A DNA stretch of 7,503 nucleotides, taken from NCBI GenBank assembly GCA_023435545.1, contig JAEYRQ010000419.1:1-7503 (forward strand), read 5' to 3'. The first letter of the stretch is position 1; each line of letters opens with the position of its first letter. Below the pieces are notes generated by a model. That model did no database searches. It saw only the letters and a list, made by a program, of their open reading frames with translations, and was not told the DNA's origin. Below are positions 1-7,503 of this stretch, piece by piece. The DNA is from Pseudomonadota bacterium (GTDB lineage Bacteria > Pseudomonadota > Alphaproteobacteria > Rhizobiales > Tepidamorphaceae). A program made the translations under genes and the position numbers.

Positions 1-111
1 CGCCACCAGCACGCTGACGGCCGTGAGTTCCAGCGGCACCTTCTCGCTCACGTAGGCGACAACCGCGGCGGCAATGACCGCGAAGGTCGCCCACATGTGG
101 AAGTCTTCCAT
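1..111 (-). CDS. SLC13-family permease, N-terminal part (runs off the left edge)
   Basis: The reading frame starts at ATG 111 and continues on the minus strand out of the window; only the first 37 codons are present. They encode the same residues as the start of the chimeric ORF at 885 (MEDFHMWATF...), including a first hydrophobic helix and the beginning of a second. SLC13-type permeases are inner-membrane sodium- or proton-coupled carriers for dicarboxylates, sulfate or similar anions; the substrate cannot be told from this piece. An in-frame TAA lies upstream at about 185-187, so the reading frame cannot extend into the ilvA tail. Because this copy is not interrupted within view and lies at the outer end of the duplication, I infer it is the start of the full-length permease gene. 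Its completeness cannot be checked here. Confidence 0.6.
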   Translation of the reverse strand, partial: MEDFHMWATFAVIAAAVVAYVSEKVPLELTAVSVLVA

Positions 112-182
112 TACGGCGTTGCTCCCCCGCTCGCCGCTCCGGCCGCGCATAATGACCAGCGCCGCCCCCCATTGGAAGCGCC

Positions 183-211
183 ATTAACACGAGTTAGTCT
201 GTCGTGTATAG
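183..211. promoter_or_regulatory. Conserved dyad block upstream of the permease start, left copy
   Basis: A 29-bp block is identical in both repeat copies although both flanks have diverged. It contains the inverted arms ACACGA (187-192) and TCGTGT (202-207) separated by 9 bp. It lies about 70-100 bp upstream of the permease start codon at 111 and just after the ilvA stop. An operator for a dimeric repressor or a promoter element is possible. It lacks a T-run and is weak as a terminator. Function is inferred only from conservation and symmetry. Confidence 0.35.
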
Positions 212-216
212 AGGGT

Positions 217-885
217 TCAGCCGTCCGGCCGCTGCTTGGGGACGAGCCGGGAGACCGTCATGCCTCCCGCTTCCAGTGCGGCCCGGATGCGTTCGGCGTG
301 GTCCCGGTCCCGTGTTTCGACGGTGATGTCGGTCGTGGCGCGCATCGCCGGCACGTCGAGCAGCAGGCGCTGGTGCGAGACCTCCAGGATGTTGGCGCCT
401 TCGCGCCCGAGGATCGACACGAAGCTGAGCGGGATCATCACCTTGCTGGGCGACATGCGCGCTCGAAGCGCCACCGCGCCAAGCACGGGCAGCATCAGCA
501 CCACGACCGGTGTGTTGTTCATGAAGGCGCTGAGCACGCCGGTCGCCACGAGCACGACCGCGGTCGTCAGCGTGGTTCGGCCGCCGCCCCACTGCCCCAC
601 CCGCTGCGCGAAGCCGTCCAGCGCGCCAGTCTGGAACAGGCCCTGGCCGATGACCAGCAGCGCCAGAACGGTGAACAGCGCCGAATTGGCGAATCCCGCC
701 AGCAGCTGGTCAGACGTCACGATCCGGGTTCCGTCCGGTCCAAGAAACGGGAAGACCTCGAACAGCAGGAGGAACGCCACCAGCACGCTGACGGCCGTGA
801 GTTCCAGCGGCACCTTCTCGCTCACGTAGGCGACAACCGCGGCGGCAATGACCGCGAAGGTCGCCCACATGTGGAAGTCTTCCAT
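217..885 (-). CDS. Chimeric ORF: truncated SLC13-family permease fused in frame to the IlvA ACT-domain tail
   Basis: This 222-residue ORF begins at ATG 885, the methionine matching the permease start at 111; the longer frame to 966 would start inside the ilvA-permease spacer. Residues 1 to about 156 are an SLC13-type permease N-terminus with about five hydrophobic helices and an AFMNNTPVVV motif typical of the family. From the SILG motif onward, the last 66 residues are identical to IlvA residues 347-412, ending with the same stop. A normal permease of this family is roughly 400-600 residues, so most transmembrane helices and the second half of the transport fold are missing. The IlvA part also lacks the first strand of the ACT domain. 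I infer a product of duplication with little chance of transport activity, so it may be a pseudogene. The frame is nevertheless open across the junction, and its IlvA part shows only silent differences from the parent. Confidence 0.75.
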   Translation of the reverse strand: MEDFHMWATFAVIAAAVVAYVSEKVPLELTAVSVLVAFLLLFEVFPFLGPDGTRIVTSDQLLAGFANSALFTVLALLVIGQGLFQTGALDGFAQRVGQWGGGRTTLTTAVVLVATGVLSAFMNNTPVVVLMLPVLGAVALRARMSPSKVMIPLSFVSILGREGANILEVSHQRLLLDVPAMRATTDITVETRDRDHAERIRAALEAGGMTVSRLVPKQRPDG

Positions 886-1193
886 TCCGGCGTTGCTCCC
901 CCGCTCGCCGCTCCGGCCGCGCATAATGACGAGCGGCGTCTGGCTTTCCAAGCGCGCGATTAACACGAGTTAGTCTGTCGTGTATAGTCGGTTCAGCCGT
1001 CGGGCCGCTGCTTCGGGACGAGCCGGGAGACCGTCATGCCTCCAGCTTCCAGCGCAGCCCGGATTCGCTCGGCATGGTCGCGGTCGCGAGTCTCCACGGT
1101 GATGTCGGTGGTTGCGCGCATAGCTGGCACATCGAGCAGCAGGCGCTGGTGCGACACCTCCAGGATGTTGGCGCCTTCGCGCCCGAGGATCGA
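775..1193. repeat. Direct repeat, right copy (end of ilvA, spacer, start of permease)
   Basis: This is the partner of bases 1-417. It holds the true 3' end of ilvA, the ilvA-permease spacer and the first codons of the truncated permease. The repeated unit in tandem form is 418-1193 (776 bp); the preceding copy would begin about 358 bp left of the window. Confidence 0.93.
959..987. promoter_or_regulatory. Conserved dyad block upstream of the chimeric permease ORF, right copy
   Basis: Second occurrence of the 29-bp block, with arms ACACGA at 963-968 and TCGTGT at 978-983. It sits in the 107-bp spacer between the ilvA stop (993) and the chimeric ORF start (885), so the spacer may carry its own promoter or operator rather than only read-through from ilvA. 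Confidence 0.35.
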
Positions 1194-2231
1194 GGTGACG
1201 TGCCCCAGTTCGCCGGGCCGGTCCCTGACGGTGATGCGGAAGCTGACCACGCGGTCCTCGCGCTCGAGCGCCCTGACCGCAATCGCCGACAACAGGCGCG
1301 GGTCGATATTGCCGCCGGTCAGAACCAGGCCGACGGAGCGCCCACCGAAGCGCTGCGGCTCCGCCAGAACGGCGGCAAGTCCGGCCGCCCCCGCGCCTTC
1401 GGCGAGCGTCTTCTGCAGCGTGAGATAGGCGTAGATCGCCCGCTCGATCGCAGCCTCGTCCACCTGCAGCACCTCGATCCGCAGCGCCTTCAGGATCTCC
1501 ACGGCACTCGGGGAGACCGACTTCACCGCGATGCCCTCAGCCAGGGTGTCTCCGCCGCACTCGGCCGTCCGGCCCGCCAGCGCCGCGGCCATGGAGGCGT
1601 AGAGCGTCGTCTGGACGCCATAGATGGCGATGTCCGGGTTCAGTGCCCGTGCCGCGACCGCGATTCCGGATATCAGCCCGCCGCCGCCGACCGGAACCAC
1701 GAGACAGTCGAGGCCCGGCATCTCCTCCAGCATTTCGATTGCGATCGTGCCCTGTCCGGCCATGACCAGGGGGTCGTCATAGGGGTGCACGAGCGTCAGG
1801 CCGTCGCGCTCGATGAACCGGTCGACTGCCTCGCGGCATTCCGCGACGCTCTCCCCCTCGAGCACGACCGTCGCGCCAAAGGCTTCCGTGCTCGCCACCT
1901 TGGTGAAGGGGGTCGTGCGCGGCATGACGATGGTCGCGGGGATGCCGAGCCGCCGGGCGTGGCAGGCCACCGCCTGTGCATGGTTGCCGGCCGAGAGCGT
2001 CACCACGCCGCGCCGCCTCTCGTCACTGCCGAGCGCCGCCAGGCGGTTGAGCGCACCGCGTTCCTTGAAGGCGTTGGTGACCTGCAGGTTCTCGTACTTC
2101 ACCGCCACCGGTGTTCCGGCGAGCGCGGTGAGGCGAGGGGCGGGCAGCAGCGGCGTCCGCAGCACGTTGCCGCGAATGACCTCCGCGGCCGCGCGGACAT
2201 CCTCCAGCGAGATGGGCAGGCCGGCTGTCAT
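993..2231 (-). CDS. ilvA: Threonine ammonia-lyase (threonine dehydratase) with C-terminal ACT domain
   Basis: This cytoplasmic PLP enzyme deaminates L-threonine to 2-oxobutyrate, the first step toward isoleucine, or a catabolic route. The 412-residue protein has the fold-type II PLP domain at about residues 8-320. Visible motifs are the Schiff-base lysine K56 in NAFKERGA, the SAGNHAQ substrate loop (80-86) and the glycine-rich phosphate loop VGGGGL (181-186). A single ACT domain follows at about 329-405 (VSFRITVRDRPGELGHVTSILG...). The length and single ACT domain fit the ~400-residue class rather than the ~510-residue E. coli IlvA with two regulatory repeats. An AGGA motif lies 7 bp before ATG 2231. 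The exporter gene ends 57 bp upstream on the same strand, so the two probably form one transcript. The last 66 codons are duplicated at 217-417. Whether it serves biosynthesis or catabolism cannot be settled from sequence. Confidence 0.92.
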   Translation of the reverse strand: MTAGLPISLEDVRAAAEVIRGNVLRTPLLPAPRLTALAGTPVAVKYENLQVTNAFKERGALNRLAALGSDERRRGVVTLSAGNHAQAVACHARRLGIPATIVMPRTTPFTKVASTEAFGATVVLEGESVAECREAVDRFIERDGLTLVHPYDDPLVMAGQGTIAIEMLEEMPGLDCLVVPVGGGGLISGIAVAARALNPDIAIYGVQTTLYASMAAALAGRTAECGGDTLAEGIAVKSVSPSAVEILKALRIEVLQVDEAAIERAIYAYLTLQKTLAEGAGAAGLAAVLAEPQRFGGRSVGLVLTGGNIDPRLLSAIAVRALEREDRVVSFRITVRDRPGELGHVTSILGREGANILEVSHQRLLLDVPAMRATTDITVETRDRDHAERIRAALEAGGMTVSRLVPKQRPDG

Positions 2232-2288
2232 GCCGCCGTCCTATAGGCGCGACCGGCCCCCGTCCAGCGGCAACCGGCGCGCACGCGA

Positions 2289-2906
2289 TCACACCCATTG
2301 TGACACGTCGAACAGCACCGGCACCATCGAGGCGACCAGGAGCAGGGCCATGATGCTGTTGAACACGCGCACCTTCAGCGGATCATGCAGGAACCGCCGC
2401 AGACCGACCCCGAACAGCGCCCATACGCTGATTGCGGGCACGTTCACCACGGCGAAGACCGCGATCATGGCCAGAAGGCTGGCCGTGTAGTCGCTCGGCG
2501 TCGTGTAGGACACGGTCACGATCAGTGCCACCGCCCAGGCCTTCGGATTGACCAGTTGCAAGAGCGCCGCCTCAATGAAGGAGATCGGTTGTGGCGGCCT
2601 GTCCGGACCGCTGTCGGCCGTCGGAGTGCTCCTGGCGATCTTGAGCGCCAGCCACAGTACGTACGCTCCGCCAATGACCTTCAGCGCCGCGTAAACCGTC
2701 TGGTGCTCCTGCAGGAGCGGGCCGAGCCCGAGACCGATCGCCAGCACCATGGCGAGGAAGCCGCCGCTGATGCCGAGGATGATCGGCACCGAACGCCGAA
2801 TACCGAAATTCACGCCGGCCGCGAGCAGGATGAAGTTTCCTGGTCCCGGCGACAGCGACATTGCCAACGCGAATCCCACGAGAGCCACCAGCATGTCCAG
2901 GGTCAT
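2289..2906 (-). CDS. LysE/RhtB-family amino-acid exporter
   Basis: An inner-membrane exporter of the LysE superfamily, whose characterised members expel lysine, threonine, homoserine or homoserine lactone. The 205-residue length is standard. The N-terminal helix carries the family signature SPGPGN (19-24), followed by GISGG (45-49) and NPKAW (120-124). About six hydrophobic helices can be traced, at roughly 4-30, 40-64, 70-90, 112-133, 143-168 and 183-200. The start at ATG 2906 is fixed by a strong GGAGGTGA Shine-Dalgarno sequence a few bases upstream. It is the first gene of a minus-strand unit with ilvA, and next to a threonine-deaminating enzyme a threonine or homoserine substrate is a reasonable inference, not a demonstration. 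An AraC-family regulator is transcribed divergently from the 96-bp upstream gap. Confidence 0.9.
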   Translation of the reverse strand: MTLDMLVALVGFALAMSLSPGPGNFILLAAGVNFGIRRSVPIILGISGGFLAMVLAIGLGLGPLLQEHQTVYAALKVIGGAYVLWLALKIARSTPTADSGPDRPPQPISFIEAALLQLVNPKAWAVALIVTVSYTTPSDYTASLLAMIAVFAVVNVPAISVWALFGVGLRRFLHDPLKVRVFNSIMALLLVASMVPVLFDVSQWV

Positions 2907-2933
2907 GTCTCACCTCCATTTGTCGCGGCGAGA

Positions 2934-2961
2934 TTGACCGAGGAAGCGTCACATGTATTTG
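2934..2961 (+). promoter_or_regulatory. Possible promoter of the AraC-family gene
   Basis: TTGACC (2934-2939) is followed after 16 bp by TATTTG (2956-2961), a fair sigma-70-type match about 40 bp before ATG 3003. The gap 2907-3002 must also hold the promoter of the divergent exporter gene, for which I see no convincing match, and the AraC binding site. No clear pair of direct repeats was found by eye. Confidence 0.3.
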
Positions 2962-3002
2962 ATGCTCCGTATGGGTTTTTTTGCAGGTCGTCTGATAATG
3001 CG

Positions 3003-3947
3003 ATGGAAATGGAAAATTCTGATCTGCTGAGCGAGGTGTTTGCGACGCTCCGCCTGCGCAGCGACATCTATTTCCGCGCCGATCTCTGCGGCGTCTTCGC
3101 CATTGCCGTGCCGCCGGAACGGAGGCTTATCCGCTTCCACTACGTGCGGCGGGGAAGCTGTGACGTCGGTGTCGAGGGTCGGAATGACTGGCATCGCTTG
3201 CATGAGGGCGATCTCGTCATCGTCCCCAACGGCGCGACGCATGTCATCGCCGACTCGCCCGGCAGGACGCCGAGGCCGCTGGGCGAGATTCTCGCGGGAT
3301 GCGCACTCGACGCCTCGGGTCTCCTCGCCTACGGACGCGGCGAGGGCAGGGTTGAGTTGCTCTGCGGCTTCTGCCGCTTCGACGAGGCGATCGACCACCC
3401 AATAATGTCGCACCTGCCGCCCACGATCGTGCTCGAGGCCCGCGATCTTGGCCGCGAGCCATGGATCCTGACAGTGCTGCGGCTCATTGCACTCGAGACC
3501 GACCTCGACGGACCGGGGATGCGCGGCATCCTCAGCAGGCTGCTGGAGATTGTGCTGATCCAGGCCGTGCGAAGGCAGTCTGGCGCAGATGCGGTGACAG
3601 GCGGCTTCGTGGCGGCGATGGCGGACGCCAATCTCTCGAAAGCGCTGCTGGCGATCCACGGCTCGCCGGAGCGAGCGTGGACGATTGAGGGCTTGGCGCG
3701 ACTTGCGGGCCTGTCGCGGGCGAGCTTCGCCGCGCGGTTCGCGGAGGTGGTCGGCGTGCCGCCCATTGGCTACCTGACGACCTGGCGGCTGATGAAGGCG
3801 CGCCTGATGCTACGGGAGACCGACCTCGCCATCGACGAGATCGCGTTTCGCTGCGGCTATGCTTCGCTCGCCTCGTTCACCCGCCGCTACGCCGCCGCCT
3901 TCGGCGTCGGCCCCGGCGCCTATCGGCGTGCCGAGAGGCTCCGCTGA
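3003..3947 (+). CDS. AraC-family transcriptional regulator with N-terminal cupin domain
   Basis: A 314-residue DNA-binding regulator. Residues about 10-200 resemble the cupin_6 type of AraC sensor domain (RFHYVRRGSCDVGV near 44-57, then GDLVIVPNGATHVI at 69-82, and CGFCRFD at 121-127). Residues about 222-311 are the classic AraC double helix-turn-helix: first helix pair TIEGLARLAGLSRASFAARF (227-246), second IDEIAFRCGYASLASFTRRY (277-296), ending GVGPGAYRR. ATG 3003 (or 3009) is the first start in frame downstream of the gap. The frame stays open far upstream, but there it is only antisense to the exporter gene. No strong ribosome-binding site is visible. Its divergent position makes the lysE-ilvA unit its likely target. 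The effector is unknown; an amino acid or derivative is a guess from context. Its stop is 3 bp from the hemB stop. Confidence 0.88.
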   Translation: MEMENSDLLSEVFATLRLRSDIYFRADLCGVFAIAVPPERRLIRFHYVRRGSCDVGVEGRNDWHRLHEGDLVIVPNGATHVIADSPGRTPRPLGEILAGCALDASGLLAYGRGEGRVELLCGFCRFDEAIDHPIMSHLPPTIVLEARDLGREPWILTVLRLIALETDLDGPGMRGILSRLLEIVLIQAVRRQSGADAVTGGFVAAMADANLSKALLAIHGSPERAWTIEGLARLAGLSRASFAARFAEVVGVPPIGYLTTWRLMKARLMLRETDLAIDEIAFRCGYASLASFTRRYAAAFGVGPGAYRRAERLR

Positions 3948-3950
3948 GGA

Positions 3951-6247
<2,297 letters not shown>

Positions 6248-6251
6248 CGCC

Positions 6252-6671
6252 ATGCCGCTGCAGTTCGCCAAGGCCGCACCCGTCGCTCCCGCGATCCTGC
6301 TTTGGTATCTGCGGTCGCTTGCGCTGTTCTACTTCCTCAGCGGCCTTGTGAACTGGGGGCGGATCATCGGCGCGATCGGCCCTGGCTTCGCCGGCCAGCC
6401 TGCGCATGTTCAGATCGCCACGATCTACTTCGCCCTGCTACAGGTGGTGGCGGCCGTCGGGCTCTGGTGCGGCGCGGCCTGGGGCGTGGCGGCCTGGCTG
6501 TTCTCGTCCGTGGCGGAACTGGTGATGCATGTCGGCTTTTCGGATCTGTTCGGGTCGGCTTGGCTGACGGTCAGCTTTCACATCACCACGATTTTGATCT
6601 ATGTCGGCCTGGCGTGGTGGACAGGAACTCCGGAGAATACCGGGCAAATATTGCGCCTTCCACCAGAATGA
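6252..6671 (+). CDS. Small four-helix membrane protein, DUF6163-like
   Basis: A 139-residue hydrophobic protein with four predicted membrane helices at about residues 14-36, 54-72, 75-94 and 104-123, and a short polar tail. Its sequence (for example RSLALFYFLSGLVNWGRIIG at 21-40) and its place beside an ldtR-like gene recall the DUF6163 family of Hyphomicrobiales; this is recognition from memory, not a search. No catalytic motif is apparent and its function is unknown. ATG 6252 follows the upstream stop by 4 bp without a strong ribosome-binding site, suggesting translational coupling to the CoA-hydrolase gene. The downstream ldtR-like gene is 229 bp away and likely separately transcribed. Confidence 0.8.
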   Translation: MPLQFAKAAPVAPAILLWYLRSLALFYFLSGLVNWGRIIGAIGPGFAGQPAHVQIATIYFALLQVVAAVGLWCGAAWGVAAWLFSSVAELVMHVGFSDLFGSAWLTVSFHITTILIYVGLAWWTGTPENTGQILRLPPE

Positions 6672-6900
6672 TCACAACATAGTACAGAATAGAAATAGAT
6701 TATCTTGGATGATATCTGCCTCATGGGCCAGCGTAGACGGGAGTGCCACGCAGGAGATTCACGTCTTCGTAGGGTAAACGGATTGGAAAGCTGCATTTTT
6801 GAACAAAATTAATCCTGCCTTTTAAGCCGATCTTAGGCCGTCCGCTCTACGCTCCTCCTCAACCTGGGGAACACCACAGGACGAAGAGAGAGGCAGTCAG
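6672..6900 (+). promoter_or_regulatory. Intergenic region upstream of the ldtR-like gene, with possible promoter
   Basis: This 229-bp stretch contains no credible gene. It is clearly more AT-rich than the rest of the window at 6672-6715 and 6780-6832. A possible -35 box TTGAAC (6799-6804) is followed after 17 bp by TTAAGC (6822-6827), a weak -10. Short inverted arms GCCT (6817-6820) and AGGC (6835-6838) bracket this area and could be an autoregulatory site, but are too short to assert. A GAGAGAGG ribosome-binding region precedes ATG 6901. No hairpin terminator for the upstream operon was seen. Confidence 0.3.
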
Positions 6901-7413
6901 ATGAATGTAGCCGTCGCCAAGCACGGGACTCCGCAGCCGGAAAGCGGACCCGCTGAGCTGAAGTCGCGATACCTGGAGGCGCTGACCCTGGTGGAGCGCC
7001 TGCATCGCCGCCTGCTCGATGTGATCAAGGACGAGTTCGACCGTCAGGGACGGGCGGATGTCAACAGCGTGCAGGCACTGCTGCTGTTCAACATCGGCGA
7101 TTCCGAGTTGACGGCGGGCGAGCTTCGCACCCGCGGCTACTATCTCGGGTCGAACGTGTCCTATAATCTCAAGAAGCTGGTCGAGGGCGGCTATGTCCAC
7201 CACCAGCGCTCGACGGTCGACCGCCGGTCTGTGCGCATCAGCCTCACCCAGAAGGGGCAAGAGGTGCACGACGTGGTGAAGCACCTGTACGAGCGCCACC
7301 TCAAGTCGATCGAGAAGGTGGGGGGGCTCGGCAGTGATGACTTCGAGCGGCTGAACCGCTCGCTGCAGAAGCTCGAGCGGTTCTGGACCGATCAGATCCT
7401 CTATCGGCTCTGA
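6901..7413 (+). CDS. ldtR: LdtR-like MarR-family winged-helix transcriptional regulator
   Basis: A 170-residue cytoplasmic dimeric regulator. The block LKSRYLEALTLVERLHRRLLDVIKDEF (20-46) forms the dimer helix. The winged helix spans about 53-120, with recognition helix around YYLGSNVSYNLKKLV (80-94) and wing DRRSVRISLT (107-116). The close match to my memory of LdtR from Liberibacter and other rhizobia supports the name. There LdtR controls an L,D-transpeptidase gene and osmotic and cell-wall stress responses, and its DNA binding is released by small aromatic compounds. No L,D-transpeptidase gene is in this window, so the regulated targets must lie elsewhere. The start at ATG 6901 follows a purine-rich GAAGAGAGAGG. 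The unstructured first ~18 residues are less conserved. It is monocistronic in view, ending at a strong hairpin. Confidence 0.85.
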   Translation: MNVAVAKHGTPQPESGPAELKSRYLEALTLVERLHRRLLDVIKDEFDRQGRADVNSVQALLLFNIGDSELTAGELRTRGYYLGSNVSYNLKKLVEGGYVHHQRSTVDRRSVRISLTQKGQEVHDVVKHLYERHLKSIEKVGGLGSDDFERLNRSLQKLERFWTDQILYRL

Positions 7414-7439
7414 TTGGCTGGACTCCCGGCGCACAAAGT

Positions 7440-7480
7440 TTCGTGACCGCCTTATTGCGGTCACGAAGCGTTGTTGTTCG
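7440..7480 (+). terminator. Rho-independent-type terminator after the ldtR-like gene
   Basis: A perfect 11-bp stem (7440-7450 pairing with 7457-7467, TTCGTGACCGC and its complement) closes a 6-nt loop CTTATT. It is followed by a T-rich but interrupted tract (GTTGTTGTTCGTT). It begins 26 bp after the stop codon at 7413. The broken T-run makes efficiency uncertain. Confidence 0.7.
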
Positions 7481-7503
7481 TTAACCGCCGCGGTGTTAGA
7501 GAC

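Larger units (their letters stand above)
1..417. repeat. Direct repeat, left copy (end of ilvA, spacer, start of permease)
   Basis: Bases 1-417 align with 775-1193 throughout, with an offset of 774, becoming 776 after a 2-bp indel near 182. The similarity is uneven. Bases 1-156 have one mismatch (113). Bases 157-182 have nine substitutions plus the indel. Bases 183-211 are identical. The ilvA tail (217-417) has 19 mismatches. Similarity stops sharply at 417/1193, where this copy continues into permease sequence and the right copy into ilvA. The left limit is outside the window. Confidence 0.93.

Noticed and set aside
97..963. 288-codon plus-strand ORF and other long antisense ORFs opposite the permease, ilvA and hemB genes
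   Set aside because: Their His/Arg/Asp-rich compositions are typical of reverse-frame shadows in GC-rich coding DNA, and all lie opposite genes with clear family motifs.
886..966. Extended start of the chimeric ORF at 966
   Set aside because: It would begin inside the conserved dyad block. The left copy has an in-frame stop in the equivalent region, and conservation of the protein begins at the ATG at 885.
1..1193. Insertion sequence or transposon as cause of the duplication
   Set aside because: No transposase, terminal inverted repeats or target-site duplication is visible. The repeated unit is ordinary gene sequence with a microhomology join.
2976..2982. Run of seven T residues in the AraC-lysE gap as a terminator tail
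   Set aside because: No stable GC hairpin precedes it, and it lies in a divergent promoter region where a terminator would not be expected.
2385..3002. Long upstream extension of the AraC-family reading frame
   Set aside because: It lies antisense to the exporter gene, is rich in low-complexity Arg/His/Gln/Glu as shadow frames are in GC-rich DNA, and has no family resemblance before residue M at 3003.
6599..6796. Minus-strand 65-codon ORF in the intergenic region before the ldtR-like gene
   Set aside because: It overlaps the end of the DUF6163-like gene, has no recognisable domain, and shows no convincing ribosome-binding site.

Overview
This is a GC-rich chromosomal segment of an alphaproteobacterium, most probably of the order Hyphomicrobiales (Rhizobiales). 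The strongest pointers are an LdtR-type MarR regulator, a DUF6163-like small membrane protein and a magnesium-type HemB lying close together, an association I recall from that order. No tRNA, rRNA, CRISPR array or insertion sequence is visible.

Left part (1-2906, minus strand). Read in the direction of transcription, the order is a LysE/RhtB-family amino-acid exporter, a PLP-dependent threonine ammonia-lyase with a C-terminal ACT domain (ilvA), and an SLC13-family permease region that has been rearranged. The segment carrying the end of ilvA, the intergenic region and the start of the permease gene occurs twice, with a period of about 775 bp. One product is a chimeric ORF (217-885): the first ~156 residues of the permease run in frame into the last 66 residues of IlvA. 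A second permease start (111 to 1) leaves the window and is probably the intact gene. The two IlvA tails are identical as protein but differ at 19 nucleotides, all at third codon positions.

Centre (3003-5000). An AraC-family regulator is divergent from the lysE-ilvA unit and is its obvious candidate regulator. It ends 3 bp from the convergent stop of hemB (porphobilinogen synthase).

Right part (5001-7503, plus strand). Plausible back-to-back promoters separate hemB from a 3-hydroxyisobutyryl-CoA hydrolase-like gene (valine breakdown), which is followed after 4 bp by a small four-helix membrane protein. A separate ldtR-like MarR gene follows a 229-bp intergenic region and ends at a strong hairpin terminator.

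Functionally, the left module handles threonine and related amino acids (export, deamination, transport, local AraC control). The right part combines tetrapyrrole synthesis, branched-chain acyl-CoA catabolism and an envelope/osmotic stress regulator. The most unusual item is the duplicated, homeologous ilvA/permease junction.
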